This document shows positions 46,126 through 57,526 of a DNA stretch of 64,000 nucleotides, piece by piece (the first letter of the stretch is position 1; the number at the start of each line of letters is the position of its first letter). Below the pieces are notes generated by a model. The model searched no databases. It saw only the letters and a program-made list of their open reading frames with translations, and had not been told where the DNA came from. The stretch lies in contig CM072160.1 in assembly GCA_036850595.1 (NCBI GenBank), positions 4,667,773 to 4,731,772 of the forward strand, written 5' to 3'. A program made the position numbers and the translations under genes. The DNA is from Rhyacichthys aspro (Eukaryota > Chordata > Actinopteri > Gobiiformes > Rhyacichthyidae).

Positions 46126-48127
46126 CTATGATGGAACAACGAGTTTTAACGTATGGTCTAAGGCGATGGCGGTCAGGCCCCACACTCGGTGCTTGCCGTT
46201 TCGAAACACCGGGAGTGTGTATCCGTACTTGTCACCGGTGCGAAAATGTGTGTAACCCCGGTTCTGCGGGTCACACAAGTGAGACAAGGACAGAGTGAAG
46301 ATCTCCTCCACCTGAAGCACAAACAACAGCAGGGTTTAGGAACTGTTTTCTCTGTAAGATCATGTTTTTTTCACTACACTACACTGTCCAGACAACACAA
46401 TAAATCAAACACAGTGAAGTTTATAGATTTATAATACTAATATAGATTAATGTGTAGTTTTACAGCCGTACCTCCCCTGGGTTTGGTTTAAATGATAACT
46501 CCTCGAGCGGGCCCAGGTTAGCGAGCACTGGAGCCACCATCATTCCAGACTAAAGAGAAACGAGAGGCAGAAACAGAACTAGATATTATAAGGTAAATAA
46601 AAAAGTGGTTTCCAAAAAGTGAAAAATTAAAGTAACACAGTAAGTGGTGTATTCTAGGAGTGTCACGAAGAATGAATTGTTGGTTCGTTCACACCCACTA
46701 GGTCAGGTCTTGAAGGTGTACCATACAGTGCCAAGACAACAATGCAACTGTTGTATTAGTAGGACGTTAAAGTGTACCAGCACACTACAATACAACCACT
46801 TGTCACAAATTAAACTGTAGTGCTTAAGTGGCAGGATCTGAAATTCAAGACGCAAAGCTTTAAACTGGTTTAACAGTAGAGCTATTATAGTAAATCACAG
46901 GAAGTAAAGCAGTGGCTTATACACAGCAAAATTAAGCATGTAGTTCAAGTAAACACAAAAGCACTGTCTTAACCAATCAAAAGAATTTGTTTTGCAAATG
47001 AAGCAACAAAGAAAGAAGTGATCTACTGCAAACTTAGGGCTTTGTCGCACTGTCCACATGTGCACAAAAAAGAGAAGACAGACTGAAATGCTCGGTCTGT
47101 AAGGAGACTTTTACCATTTCCCTGAGAGGCTTCAGGACGCCCCAGACTCTTTCTGTGGGCACATTAATGCCCAGCTCTTCTCTGGCTTCCCTCAGCGCCG
47201 TGTCCACCACATCTTTATCAGCGGGATCACTCTTCCCTCCTGCAAAGCTACACACACAGACAAAATGAGGACACAGCTGTGACAACACATTTAAACATCA
47301 TCTCTTTTTTTAGCCACAAACCTGACATCTCCTTTGTGCCTCCCCTTCAGCATGCACGAGCGCAGAGTGAAGAGAAACGCCGGTTCATCTTCGACGGAGC
47401 ACAGACAGACGAGGACTGAAGCCCATCTCGCTTGTTTTTTACCCAAAGTTAAAGTGGGTGCCCTTCTCCCTTTTTCCACCTCGTAAAGCTTTAAGTTGGG
47501 CTCAAGGTTCTGTCTACATCTCTGTTCATTCTCCGCGGACAGACAGTCTCTCCAAGCTGCCACCTCACGAGCAGCTGTTTGGTGAACACATCTGTTTTGG
47601 TGAACAATTGCTCCGAATGGTACAAGACTGTGTTTGGCTGTAGACGCTGACGAGTGAAAACTATGACAGCAACATAAATGGTTTTGTTTAAAAAGGTAAC
47701 AATGAGTTGTATTCAAAGTGAACAAATGCTGATGAAAACCCCAGGGTTTTCTCTGGGGCTGAAGGCAATTTGTGTTTACTATACAGTCATTGTAACTGCT
47801 CCCTATAGTGCTTTTCCACTGTTTAGATCCTGCTTTTAAAAAGGTAGAAACCACAGCAGGCTGATGTTGTTTGGAGAACGTATCTTTGGATGAGAGCTTA
47901 TAAAATGGCAGGATATTTCTTGTATCTAAATGTGATGAATGTCCTGTCAGAGTAGATGTGCACAGAGGTGATCTCTCAGTCCGACTGCACTGTTTGTGTC
48001 TTCTTCTGTTGACAGAGCTGTGTAACCCAGCAGCAGCGTATTGGGATAAAGCTGTGAGGTATTCTCTCTGCTGAAGCAGTGACCGTGTTGGACACGCCCA
48101 GTTCAGGAGCTGAGGGCCTCTAAACAT
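46126..48127 (-). CDS. nudt8: Nudix hydrolase 8, mitochondrial, with long N-terminal extension
   Basis: Member of the NUDT7/NUDT8 group, which cleaves CoA and CoA esters; NUDT8 is mitochondrial. Exons in transcript order: 48127-47322, 47247-47115, 46549-46472, 46311-46126; phases agree, 400 residues. The C-terminal part matches NUDT8: RDCLSAENEQRC, CLCSVEDEPAFLFTLRS, KGRHKGDVSFAGGKSDPAD, Nudix core REAREELGI, and RGYTHFRTGDKYGYTLPVF near the end. The conserved FPGG of the CoA-type signature is FAGG here. About 190 residues, Arg/Ser/His/Cys-rich and poorly conserved in look, precede the recognisable part, against only a few in human NUDT8. The first exon has no other in-frame Met before the catalytic region, so this start is the only one apparent. 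It follows a good acceptor (TTTCCACAG) and begins with a plausible mitochondrial presequence. Confidence 0.92.
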
Positions 48128-49536
48128 GCTGTGGAAAGAAATTAAAGCACAGAAATTAATTTTAGCAATGACCAAGAGTAACTGGTTGACATACTAAGAA
48201 GGCCTGCTGAGAACAGTAAAAAGCTAAAGCAGGCGTTCCAAAATGTAACAACACAAAAGGAAATTTGGTTTGAACAGCCTGTACTATAGTGGCTGAATCA
48301 TAAAAAGGCAACAACCATTTTAACATGATGTTGCTCCCAGTTAGTTTATGATTTGTATTAATGTTGATTCAAAAAATATAATACAATACAATACAAAAAA
48401 GTGCCCCCTTTAAAGTAATATTCCAGGATTTTTTCTGGTAGAGTTGTGGGTTACAGTGTCTTTGTTGAGAGAGACAGCATGTTTGTCAGAGTCTCGAAAA
48501 CAGGTCGAACTCAGAGAAACAGTTTACAGCTGTATGAGCATATGAAGTCTGGGGAAAAGCCAATTTTAAAAGAAAAACAATGTTGTCCCTGAACAGCTGA
48601 ATATTATTTCAAAGAAACAGACAGTATTCTGTTGAGTGACCCATGGCTACGGGTGTGTGGGTGGAAAAATACTGCCTTGGAGTGCAGTCAAACCTCCATA
48701 AGTTCTATGTAGCACACATCTAACCTGATATTCATTTGTTCTTAGAAGACTGTTTTTTGTTTAAAATTGATTTTCTTATGATATTATATACTGCTGGTAA
48801 ACAGCTGTACAGCCAGTTTTCTAATCTCATCCACCCAGACAGTAATACTTCCTACATACAAATGCCTCATAAAATCTGTCTAAAGATCCTGGAATATCTC
48901 TTTAAAAGACACACCATACGCATACAATTGTGCTTACTTTTATATGTCAAACTGTATCAAACTTAACAGTACTTGGTCTAATGTGTAGAAATACAACTTT
49001 AATTTTAATTTTAACTCACACTAACTTTACAAATACTAACGTAGTAAGGTTTCTTACATATTTTCTAGAAAATAAAATACACTTCTTGTCTCTACAATCT
49101 TTAGACACTGCTATGACCAAATCAAATGCCAAAAACCACGGAAAAACTACTCCCTGTTAACTTTTTTAGAACAGAGCCAACTAAGGTTAGCTTGTGTGCC
49201 AAGTCGTTGTATCTAAAACGACGTGTTATATTAATTTTATGGTGTAATATTAATAAAGAACAGGCTGGTGTCTCTCCGTTGTCAAAAGCGAGAGAAACCC
49301 CAGATAAATGATCTGTCCTTCTCAGGTTTAGTTTGGAAACCGAGCTGTCACTCTTCCCTGCTACTTCACCGGTTAGCAAAACAGCTAGCACACGACTAGC
49401 AAATATACATTTATATACACAGTTTAAGGCGCTGCAATGAAATCGGCATGTCAGAATAACAGTTAGTAAAAATGAACAGCCTAACCCCACAAAATAATAT
49501 GAATAAAAGTGATATCTGAAAGAGATGAGCTCTCAC

Positions 49537-49600
49537 CTTGAAAGTTGCGTAAACAGCAGCTGGTCGATTTCTCGCCACGTTTCCGGTTGCCAGTAGTTAA
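49537..49600 (-). other. nudt8: 5' untranslated exon of nudt8
   Basis: On the minus strand, GTTTACGCAACTTTCAAG runs into a GTGAGAG donor at 49536. The matching acceptor (TTTCCACAG) lies one base before the coding ATG at 48127, giving a 1.4-kb first intron. The upstream border is a guess. No coding potential is needed in this exon. Confidence 0.4.
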
Positions 49601-50167
49601 TATGGCGTCCAGTGGCGTCACATACGTCAACGTGCCCAAACTACGTTTCAAAGGCTTGATTTAGTCAAGACTTCTCCTGTTTTCAAGTATTTAGCAAGTA
49701 TCTGTAGCGTTAATAGGTCGTTGTGCTTGGGATTTCAGTGTGATGAAACTTTGGGAAAACCAGTTGTTGCTACAAGGGGAATAACATTAGTAAAACTGGT
49801 CAGACCTCTTTAGTTTCATTGCAGTCTATGGTTGATTGTGGATGCCTATGCTAGACTAAAACAATTTTATAATTGTTCTCAAGAAATTTTACATGTAATA
49901 TGTAGCGTTGGGTCTATTGCAATACGCTTTTTATCCAACACTGTAGAGAATTGGTCATTTTCAGTAAACCAAATAAATGGGAGGTGCACATATTAGCACA
50001 GAAACTCACCCATACCTGTTTCACCAGCCCCACCCTGACTCTGGTAGGTTCAGTTTGGAGCATGTGATTTTTGTCTAAAGGTGTTGCAACCCTTAACTCT
50101 CCAGCTGCCTTTTCATTCATTTGCTGTATTTTTGGCTTATTCTTACGAGAAACCTTTAGCATAGTCA
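49601..50167. other. nudt8-TRIM head-to-head intergenic region
   Basis: About 570 bases separate the inferred nudt8 leader exon from the TRIM start codon, so the two genes may share a divergent promoter. No TATA box, ISRE core or coding exon is evident. The TRIM 5' leader must lie in its right part, since no acceptor is needed before the ATG. Confidence 0.45.
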
Positions 50168-53100
50168 ATGGCCTCAGCCTGGTCTGAAGAGGAGACTTTT
50201 AGCTGCTCAGTATGTCTGGAAACCTTGAAGGACCCTGCCACTCTTCCCTGTGGACACTCATACTGCTTAGTTTGTATCCAAAACCACTGGGATAAAGGAG
50301 ACAGCAAGGGCCAGTACACTTGTCCACAATGTAGACAAGTCTTCAACCCTCGTCCATCGCTGTCCAAAAGCACTCTTCTCGTCGAGGCAATGGAGAAACT
50401 GAGAACTAACAGCCTGAAACTAACAGGGGCTTCCTCTGCCCCGCCGTCGATGCCCATTTACGTGGACGTCCTGCCGGGTACTGAGCCTCAGCCGGGTTGT
50501 ATTTACCCACAATTGCTCCCAGTGGCTCCCAGGATGTGCCCTCAACACAACCAGCCTTTAGACCTGTTCTGCCTCGAAGACAAGGAGTGTGTGTGCACGT
50601 TGTGCTGCCAGCATGGACACAAGGGACATCATGTGGTCAAACCAGGAGACGAGAGGAGACAGAGACAGGTATTTAATGTGTTTTGATATTTTTAAGACAG
50701 TTTTTTGGCCTAAATTAGCGATGTTACTGTAAATTACTGAAGGGCCACAGTGTAAATGAGAATTATATCAAGAGTCAAAGACATTGCTTTCTGACTAGTT
50801 TAATGATTAATGTCCTTTTGTCTTTCTAACGTTTTTGATGAAAGCTAAATAACTGTATTTTTCTACACTGTACTTATAAGTAAAGTTGGATTGTGTTTTG
50901 GGTAAGTACAGTTTTGTTTTCTGTGGATAATGTTGAATAGTAAATAAGATTCGTACTAAATACTCTCTACAGAAGGTAATTAACAGCTCATTCACAGTTA
51001 GGAGTAGCAGACAGGAGCAAGGCTTTGTGTTATGTTCAGGTGCTATTGGGGCCAGTAAAAAAGAAACTTCGACCACACATTTAAGTGAATATTAAAGTAG
51101 TTCAGTGTTAAATGTTAAGTATTTCACTTCCACTTTAAATAGTCCTGTATTTTGTGCTCTGATGTGGTACTGATGACTCCTTTTTAGTATTGTTTTGTTT
51201 AATATTTGTTCTTATTTTACATGTTTACCTTTACATACATGATTTTAGCTTCATAAAAGGACTGGGAGCAGTTTGTAGGATGTTGTATTTGACCCACAGC
51301 GCTTTAGTTGGACATGTTTGGGGAAAGTTTTCTCAGTTTGTAGTGACGTAGTTGAGGCATGATGTAGCTGAACTTGACACACTTGTAAAACAACCAGCGT
51401 TCTTAGTCTGTCATGTTTATGTAACGCAACATACCTGAACAACATACTGAAAAGTGATCTCATGCTAGAAATATCTTTGTTGTGATGAAAAATGACGTTA
51501 TCTCAAATTATTTATGTCACAGTTTCCTTTTTAGTCTGATCTCGTTCTTACTTTGGTTGGAGTAAGTTACTTTTTGTGCTTTATTTTATGGGGGTAAGAT
51601 TTTATATGGACAGCAGTGATGCTTCCCAACCTTTTTTATGGAAATTTTCTTTTCACGATACCAATAGTACAAGTCAACCTTTCATAATAATTTGACTAAA
51701 CCCAATTCCCCCTTTAATGGTCTGGTTTCCATTTAGTCATTTCCAGGCCCACACTTTCCTCTCTTAACAGAAAATAACTCTAAAACAAAGATTAATCAAC
51801 ATGTTATCAATACCAAGACAAATGTATTCATCATGAAAAACTTACATGTGTCCTGCTAAATATAAAAACTGTGAAATCAATTGAAAATATGCTCTTTACG
51901 TTACTTTTTTTGTGTAGCGGTAACCATCACAGTCACTATACAAACAAACTGAGGACACTGTAAGAAAACATACAGATAGATAAGCAGCAATATAGTGATA
52001 AATAGTGTAATATTTTTGGATTTTTATTTAGACAAACCAAGCCAGAGATTCATGTCAGTGCGGGAAAATGTATATAAAGTGAGATTTGGTTAAAATACTC
52101 ATGTTACACTTAAAAATTAGACATTAAAGGAAAGAAATTAGAGTAATAGACAATAAATCGTATTGCCCTTAATGAACAGTATACAGTATAATGTCAGAGC
52201 TGCAAAAAGACTTCCTCAACGACATCAAATTAAAACAATAATTACTTGCTTTAATTCATTTTTAGCATTTATGTTGTTTTCCCAGGAAGAGCTTGTTCAA
52301 ATGCAGCAGGAAGTACAAAACAGAGCGAAACAAACAGAACGGACACTAAAAGAGCTGCCTCACGCCGCTCGACAACACAAGGTATACTCTGCTTTTATAA
52401 GATTTAAAGTAGTATTCTTCTTTGTCGATTCATTTCTATCTCTGTCTATGCTTCTCCAGGCCTTGGTCCAAGCTTTACAGACTGAGAACACAGATCTATT
52501 CTCAGACTTGATCAAAACCGTAAACGTAACGGGAAACCGGATCGGAGAGCTGCTCGATGCCCATGAAGCGTCTCTGGGTTGCCAGGTCGAGGGCAACGTC
52601 CAACGACTGGAGCAGGAGGTGGCTCAGCTTCACTGGAGGAGTGAGGAGCTGAGCAGACTGGCCCAAATCCAGGATCATATCTGCTTTTTGAAGGTAAAAA
52701 AAAGTCTGTCTTATATAAATTAGTGCTGGGGGAAGGTGGTTTTCAACAATGTGATTACATAAAGATCAAGAAACTCAAGATTTTGACGTAGAATTACATA
52801 AAATAAACTTGTGATAACTTATAACGTACAACCAGTGCTTTCAAGGCTGTGCTGTTTGCTTCGCTGCTTGGTTTACTTGTGGACTTTCCCGGCTGATGAG
52901 TATTTTCTCCAGTGGGCAATAGACCAAACTCTTTCAAAACAAGCTGAACAGTTTATTAGCTGTGTTAAAGTGCATTTGGTGATAGTTCGGACTTTGAGAT
53001 CAAATAACACAAACAGTTAAACAAAGAAAGAAGAGAACACAGAGTGAGAAAAAGAAAAAAAATATATACTGTATAAGGACAATGCTGCTTTATTAGGTTT

Positions 53101-56100
53101 ATATTTGTTCTAAAGTGTTATTGTTTTGTTGCTGTGGTGCAGAATTTCTTCACGATGGAGCCGCTGGGTCAGACTGGAGCTGCAGGGTCAGTGATGGGTC
53201 AACAGGAAGCAGTGGTGGCCTCCATTCGATCAGTCATTAAAGAACTACAAGACTCAATAGAAAACCAGTGCAAGGCCAGCATCACCAAGATCCAAGGGTT
53301 AAGTAAGTTCAGCTCAACAGTTGTTTGCATCTGAGAAGTTCCCTTTTATCTCAGGTTTTATCTTTCTAATACAGTGTCTATATTGTTTAGTTAGATTTTT
53401 TTTTTCCTGTGGTTGTGTTTTACTAAATATGACCTTATTTCGACTCAGTGAATGTTGAAGCCGCTGCTGCAGCAACTAATGGTGAACTAACGACGACTGA
53501 TACTGATGAAACTTGTCAAACGAGGAAACAAAGCACAGGTAAGGATTTGTTTTTACACTGTACTGAGATAAACAATCATTTTTAGATTTTGTCTTACATA
53601 TGTACATTCTTTTTTACAGTATATGAAACAGTTCTTCCAGGTAAGTTACTTATAAACTCACACATACCATAATTTTAGTTAGCAGTCTTAAATCCTAAGG
53701 TATTTCTAATTTCTTCATTGTGTCTTTCAAAAGCTACAGACCGTGTGGCTCCTGAATGTCCTCAAGGTAAGAAAATACATCCCACAACATTTTAGTATAA
53801 AATTTCAAGGGATCCCATGGTTATTTGTTAATTTTCTCCTTTTTTCAAAGCCTCTGCGCCGCCTCTTCCTCCTCCTCGACCTCAAGGTAAACATCTATTC
53901 ATTTTATTCATTCTATTTTAGTTACAACCAGCTTTTTATGGCTGTGTAGCACTGTCCAAGGAAAGCCTCTGAAAAATGTTGAATAAAGTCTTTTTTTCAC
54001 ATAACAACAAACAACATAACAATAAATGTGGATGCTGAAAAAAACATTGCACATTCAAACTAAACAATAGAGCTTTAATGGAACTAAATCTACCAAATCA
54101 ACACTGAACTGGCTGAATTATTATCCTAAATATATGTCTATTTTTATGTGTGCAGTGTTTAGATTATCGGGACATTGAGTTATCGATTTCTTATCAATCA
54201 GGCAAGATTGTGTCTGGACCTGGTTTCTTTTAAGTCCTGCTGGTTTGTATTTTTAGATTCTGTAAATATCTCCCAGGTTTCTTGGGTTTTTTTTTCTCAT
54301 TTTAGATGTGTTTTTAACCTTTCACAGATCACAGTTTTCTATAATCTGCCACATAACTGGTCACATGTTTACCCTTATACTTATCTTAAATGTGAATATT
54401 GTTTTATTTATTTTATTAGTGCCTTCTGTAGCAGCAGCAGCAGCAGGGCCTGTCAATCCAGATCCAAAAACAAGAGACGAAATGCTTAAATGTAAGTTCA
54501 CAATAGATTTTCACCTCAATATAAAACCTGCATTACAGTCTTAACTAAAGCGCACTCTGTTCCTGTCTTCAGTTCGTTTTGTTCCCACGATGGACCCCAA
54601 CACTGCGTACCGTCACGTGCAGCTGTCGGACGGAGCTCGTAAAGCCACTCTTCGGGCTGAGAACCTGAACTATCCCGATCATCCGGAGCGGTTCCAGTTC
54701 TGGAGGCAGCTCCTCTGCAGCGAGCCCCTCGGAGGCAGCCCTTACTACTGGGAGCTGGAGTGGACCGGGCACAAGGTCGGTCGAGATCTCAACGCCAGAA
54801 TGATGTTTATGTGCAATATATACGTTTGAAAATAGGATTTAGGTAGGTTGGGACAGAAAATCCACATTCCTTAGGAGACAAAAGTTAAAGTGCTAATATG
54901 GTCAGCATTTTGGGTTCTGCTAAGAGAAATTAAATAGTTTTCTTTAGTTTAAAAACCCATATATGTTTGAAAGATTTGATTAAATTACAAGGTACACTTT
55001 AATTTAAATGTAGTCCCTCTAAGGCTGTTGTACTTTGAGTTTTGACCCTCTGAGGGTGCTTTAGTTTGAGTTTTGATCCTCTAAGGCTACTGTAGTTTGA
55101 GTTTTGAACCTCTGCAGTTGCTGTAGTTTGAGTTTTGACCCTCTGAGGCTGCTGTAGTTTCAGTTTTGACCCTCTGAGGTTGCTTTAGTTTGAGTTTTGA
55201 CCCTCTGAGGCTGCTGTAGTTTGAGTTTTGACCCTCTGAGGCTGCTGTAGTTTGAGTTTTGACCCTCTGAGTCTGCTGTAGTTTGAGTTTTGATCCTCTA
55301 AAGCTATTGTAGTTTGAGTTTTGACCCTTTGAGGCTGCTGTAGTTTGAGTTTTGACCCTCTGAGGCTGCTGTAGTTTGAGTTTTGATCCTCTAGGTGCTG
55401 TAGAGGATAGGTCTGTAGTTGTTTATTTAGGTCTGTAGTTGTTACTTAGTCTTAGTTGTTACTTAGGTCTTATTGTTATAGTTTATTTTTTGTTTATTTA
55501 TAGTTATTTTATAGTTATTTTATATTGTTTTTTTTTTATTGAGTTTGTTTTTTTTTTTTTTGGTTTTTTTTCCTTTTTTTTTTTCCCTTAAAGCTATTGT
55601 AGTTTGAGTTTTGACCCTTTGAGGCTGCTGTAGTTTGAGTTTTGACCCTCTGAGGCTACTATAGTTTGAGTTTTGACCCTCTGCAGCTACTGTAGAATGA
55701 GTTTTTACCCTTTGAGGCTGCTGTAGTTTATAGAGTGGAGTTTAAACTGAAGTGGAGAGCAATAATCAGAATAATTTCTCGAAGTGGCAACATATGAGCC
55801 CATATTCCTTAGAAAGTGAGGAATAAAACAATGTCTTGTAAATTATATGATTGTTAATAAGAAAATTTCAGTTTTAGATTAGATTAGTAAGATCATATAT
55901 TGATCTTGAGGGAAATTCAGGTTTTCAGCAGCGTCACAACCTTTATAAAGAGGCACACACAAATGTTTTGGATAATGTGTAAGTAAGCATTGAATTACCA
56001 TTTACTCTCTGCTTCACCCACAGGTCACTGTTGGAGTGGCCTATAAGGAAATGGAGCGAAAGAGCTCTGACGATAAAAGCCGACTGGGCCACAACCCTTC

Positions 56101-56359
56101 GTCCTGGAGCTTGTACTGGTCCGGGACCGGCTTCTCCTTTTGGCACGACAACCAAGAAAAGCTCCTCGGCTCGCCCAAGGCCAAGCGGATCGGGGTCTAT
56201 CTCGACCAACACGCAGGGACCCTCGCCTTTTACCGAGTCAACAAAAACCAGGCCGATCTGATTTATCGACACCAGGTGGAGTTCACGGGGCCGCTGTATC
56301 CGGGCTTTAGGTTTTGGACCGGAGCTGGGGCGTCCATCACTATTTGTGACTTGGACTGA
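50168..56359 (+). CDS. TRIM-family E3 ubiquitin ligase (RING, B-box, coiled coil, SPRY)
   Basis: Exons: 50168-50668, 52286-52381, 52460-52693, 53143-53302, 53449-53538, 53620-53640, 53734-53766, 53851-53886, 54420-54491, 54573-54775, 56024-56359; phases agree, 593 residues. The C3HC4 RING has C13, C16, C28, H30, C33, C36, C52 and C55. A B-box follows at about 122-160 (CPQHNQPLDLFC, then CTLCCQHGHKGHH), then a coiled coil over exons 2-4 and a PRY-SPRY domain from about residue 415 (MDPNTAYRHVQLSDG, GSPYYWELEWTG, ending TICDLD). A short linker made by five small exons joins coil and SPRY. The RING resembles fish TRIM25/finTRIM-type proteins, many of which act in antiviral signalling, but I cannot assign an orthologue. 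Expected role: ubiquitin transfer in the cytosol. A poly(A) signal lies at 56495-56500. Confidence 0.92.
55010..55740. repeat. 31-bp minisatellite in a TRIM intron
   Basis: Units centred on CTGCTGTAGTTTGAGTTTTG followed by ACCCTCTGAGG, from 55010 to 55395. They resume at 55590-55735 after a T-rich interruption with GGTCTGTAGTTGTT repeats. The unit is the same as in the pnkp intron at 18.7-19.9 kb, closest to that array's first variant zone. It lies between the two SPRY exons. Confidence 0.9.
55878..55925. repeat. possible retroelement tail relic
   Basis: TTGATCTTGAGGGAAATTCA resembles the 3' tail motif common to fish LINE copies. A comparable fragment (TTTATTGATCCGCAAGGAAC) is seen at about 61965. 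Short, so low confidence. Confidence 0.25.
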
Positions 56360-56528
56360 AGAGTCTGAACTGAAATGACTGACTGGTTTGTAACTCTGTC
56401 TGTGATGGGTTTAAGCATTTGTGTTGCTTGAAGAACCACTCCATTCATGGCTATCGCTAAAATATTGTAACCTAATGATTAAAGATAAAGTTTGAATAAA
56501 AATCTGTATTTCTAATGTATTATTTTAA

Positions 56529-57450
56529 AGGTGCAGTGTGTAGGCTTTGGTGGCATCTGGTGGTGAAATTACAGATTGCATTCCACACCTCACACCCTCC
56601 TTTCTGCAGTCTGTGAGCATCTATGGTAGCCCTGCCGGGACATGCTTTTGTCTATGAACAAACCCAGTGGAAGCAGGTCTGATGATCAATTAAAAGTCAA
56701 TGAGAATGTGCTTTTTCTCCAGTAGCTGCTCAGTTTGTCCTCTCTGGGCAGCTGTAGAGGAGGAACAAGTGACTAAAATGGCTCCTTCCACTGGATCTTA
56801 TAGAGCTATGTAAAAACTATTTGAGTTATTGCACTATTGAGTTATTTTGAAACTGCTAAAATCATGGATTTCACTAATGTTTTCCATTTTATTTAACTGT
56901 AGATTGTAAAAACTACTCAAATACTGACTCATTGAGAAGAGCAAAATGATTATATATTATACAGTATGTACCTAACAAGAAGAAAAATGTATAATGTATA
57001 AAAATAACAATTAAATGTAATAAAAAAAGCAAAATGTGAACCCATTAATGCACCTCAGGGACTCGCGTGTTGGAGTCTGTTCCAGATAAACACAGAGCCA
57101 GGTCCGACTCTGTTTAGACCAGTCTGATGTCTACTCATTGTACCTTAGAGGTTAATGCCTTTACAAAGAAAATAAAGCATTATACCGATTTATGTAAAAT
57201 AAGTTTAAACAAGTGGATGCTATCTTTTCTGATGGGAACGGGTTTCCTCAGGGGACACGACCTACCTGCCCAACACAAAAGCTCAAAGGATAGGAGTCAT
57301 GAGCTGCTGCCTTCAGACCCCTCCATACGTCGTTATAGTTCTGCTCTAATGTGTAGGTCGACCGGTTTAGACACAAAAAAGGCTCGGACAAAGGGCTAAA
57401 CGGGGAGTGGCTGTCGTTAAAGAATACAGTGTTTACGATAATAGGCTCTG
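56529..57450. other. TRIM to C1q intergenic region with a repeat-like segment
   Basis: From 56529, AGGTGCAGTGTGTAGGCTTT and GGCATCTGGTGGTGAAATTA resemble the start of a dispersed non-autonomous DNA element common in fish genomes; it would run to about 56830. The rest is AT-rich spacer leading to the C1q promoter. No coding exon is seen. Confidence 0.35.
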
Positions 57451-57456
57451 TGGATG

Positions 57457-57464
57457 TATATATA
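57457..57464 (+). promoter_or_regulatory. TATA box of the first C1q gene
   Basis: TATATATA lies 70 bases before the start codon at 57527. The second C1q gene has TATATATT at the same distance, so the promoter layout is shared. Confidence 0.65.
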
Positions 57465-57526
57465 GACCCCACACTCCTCTCACAGTAGATCAGCTTCTCA
57501 AGACCACTCCTGCTGCCAACACCAAA

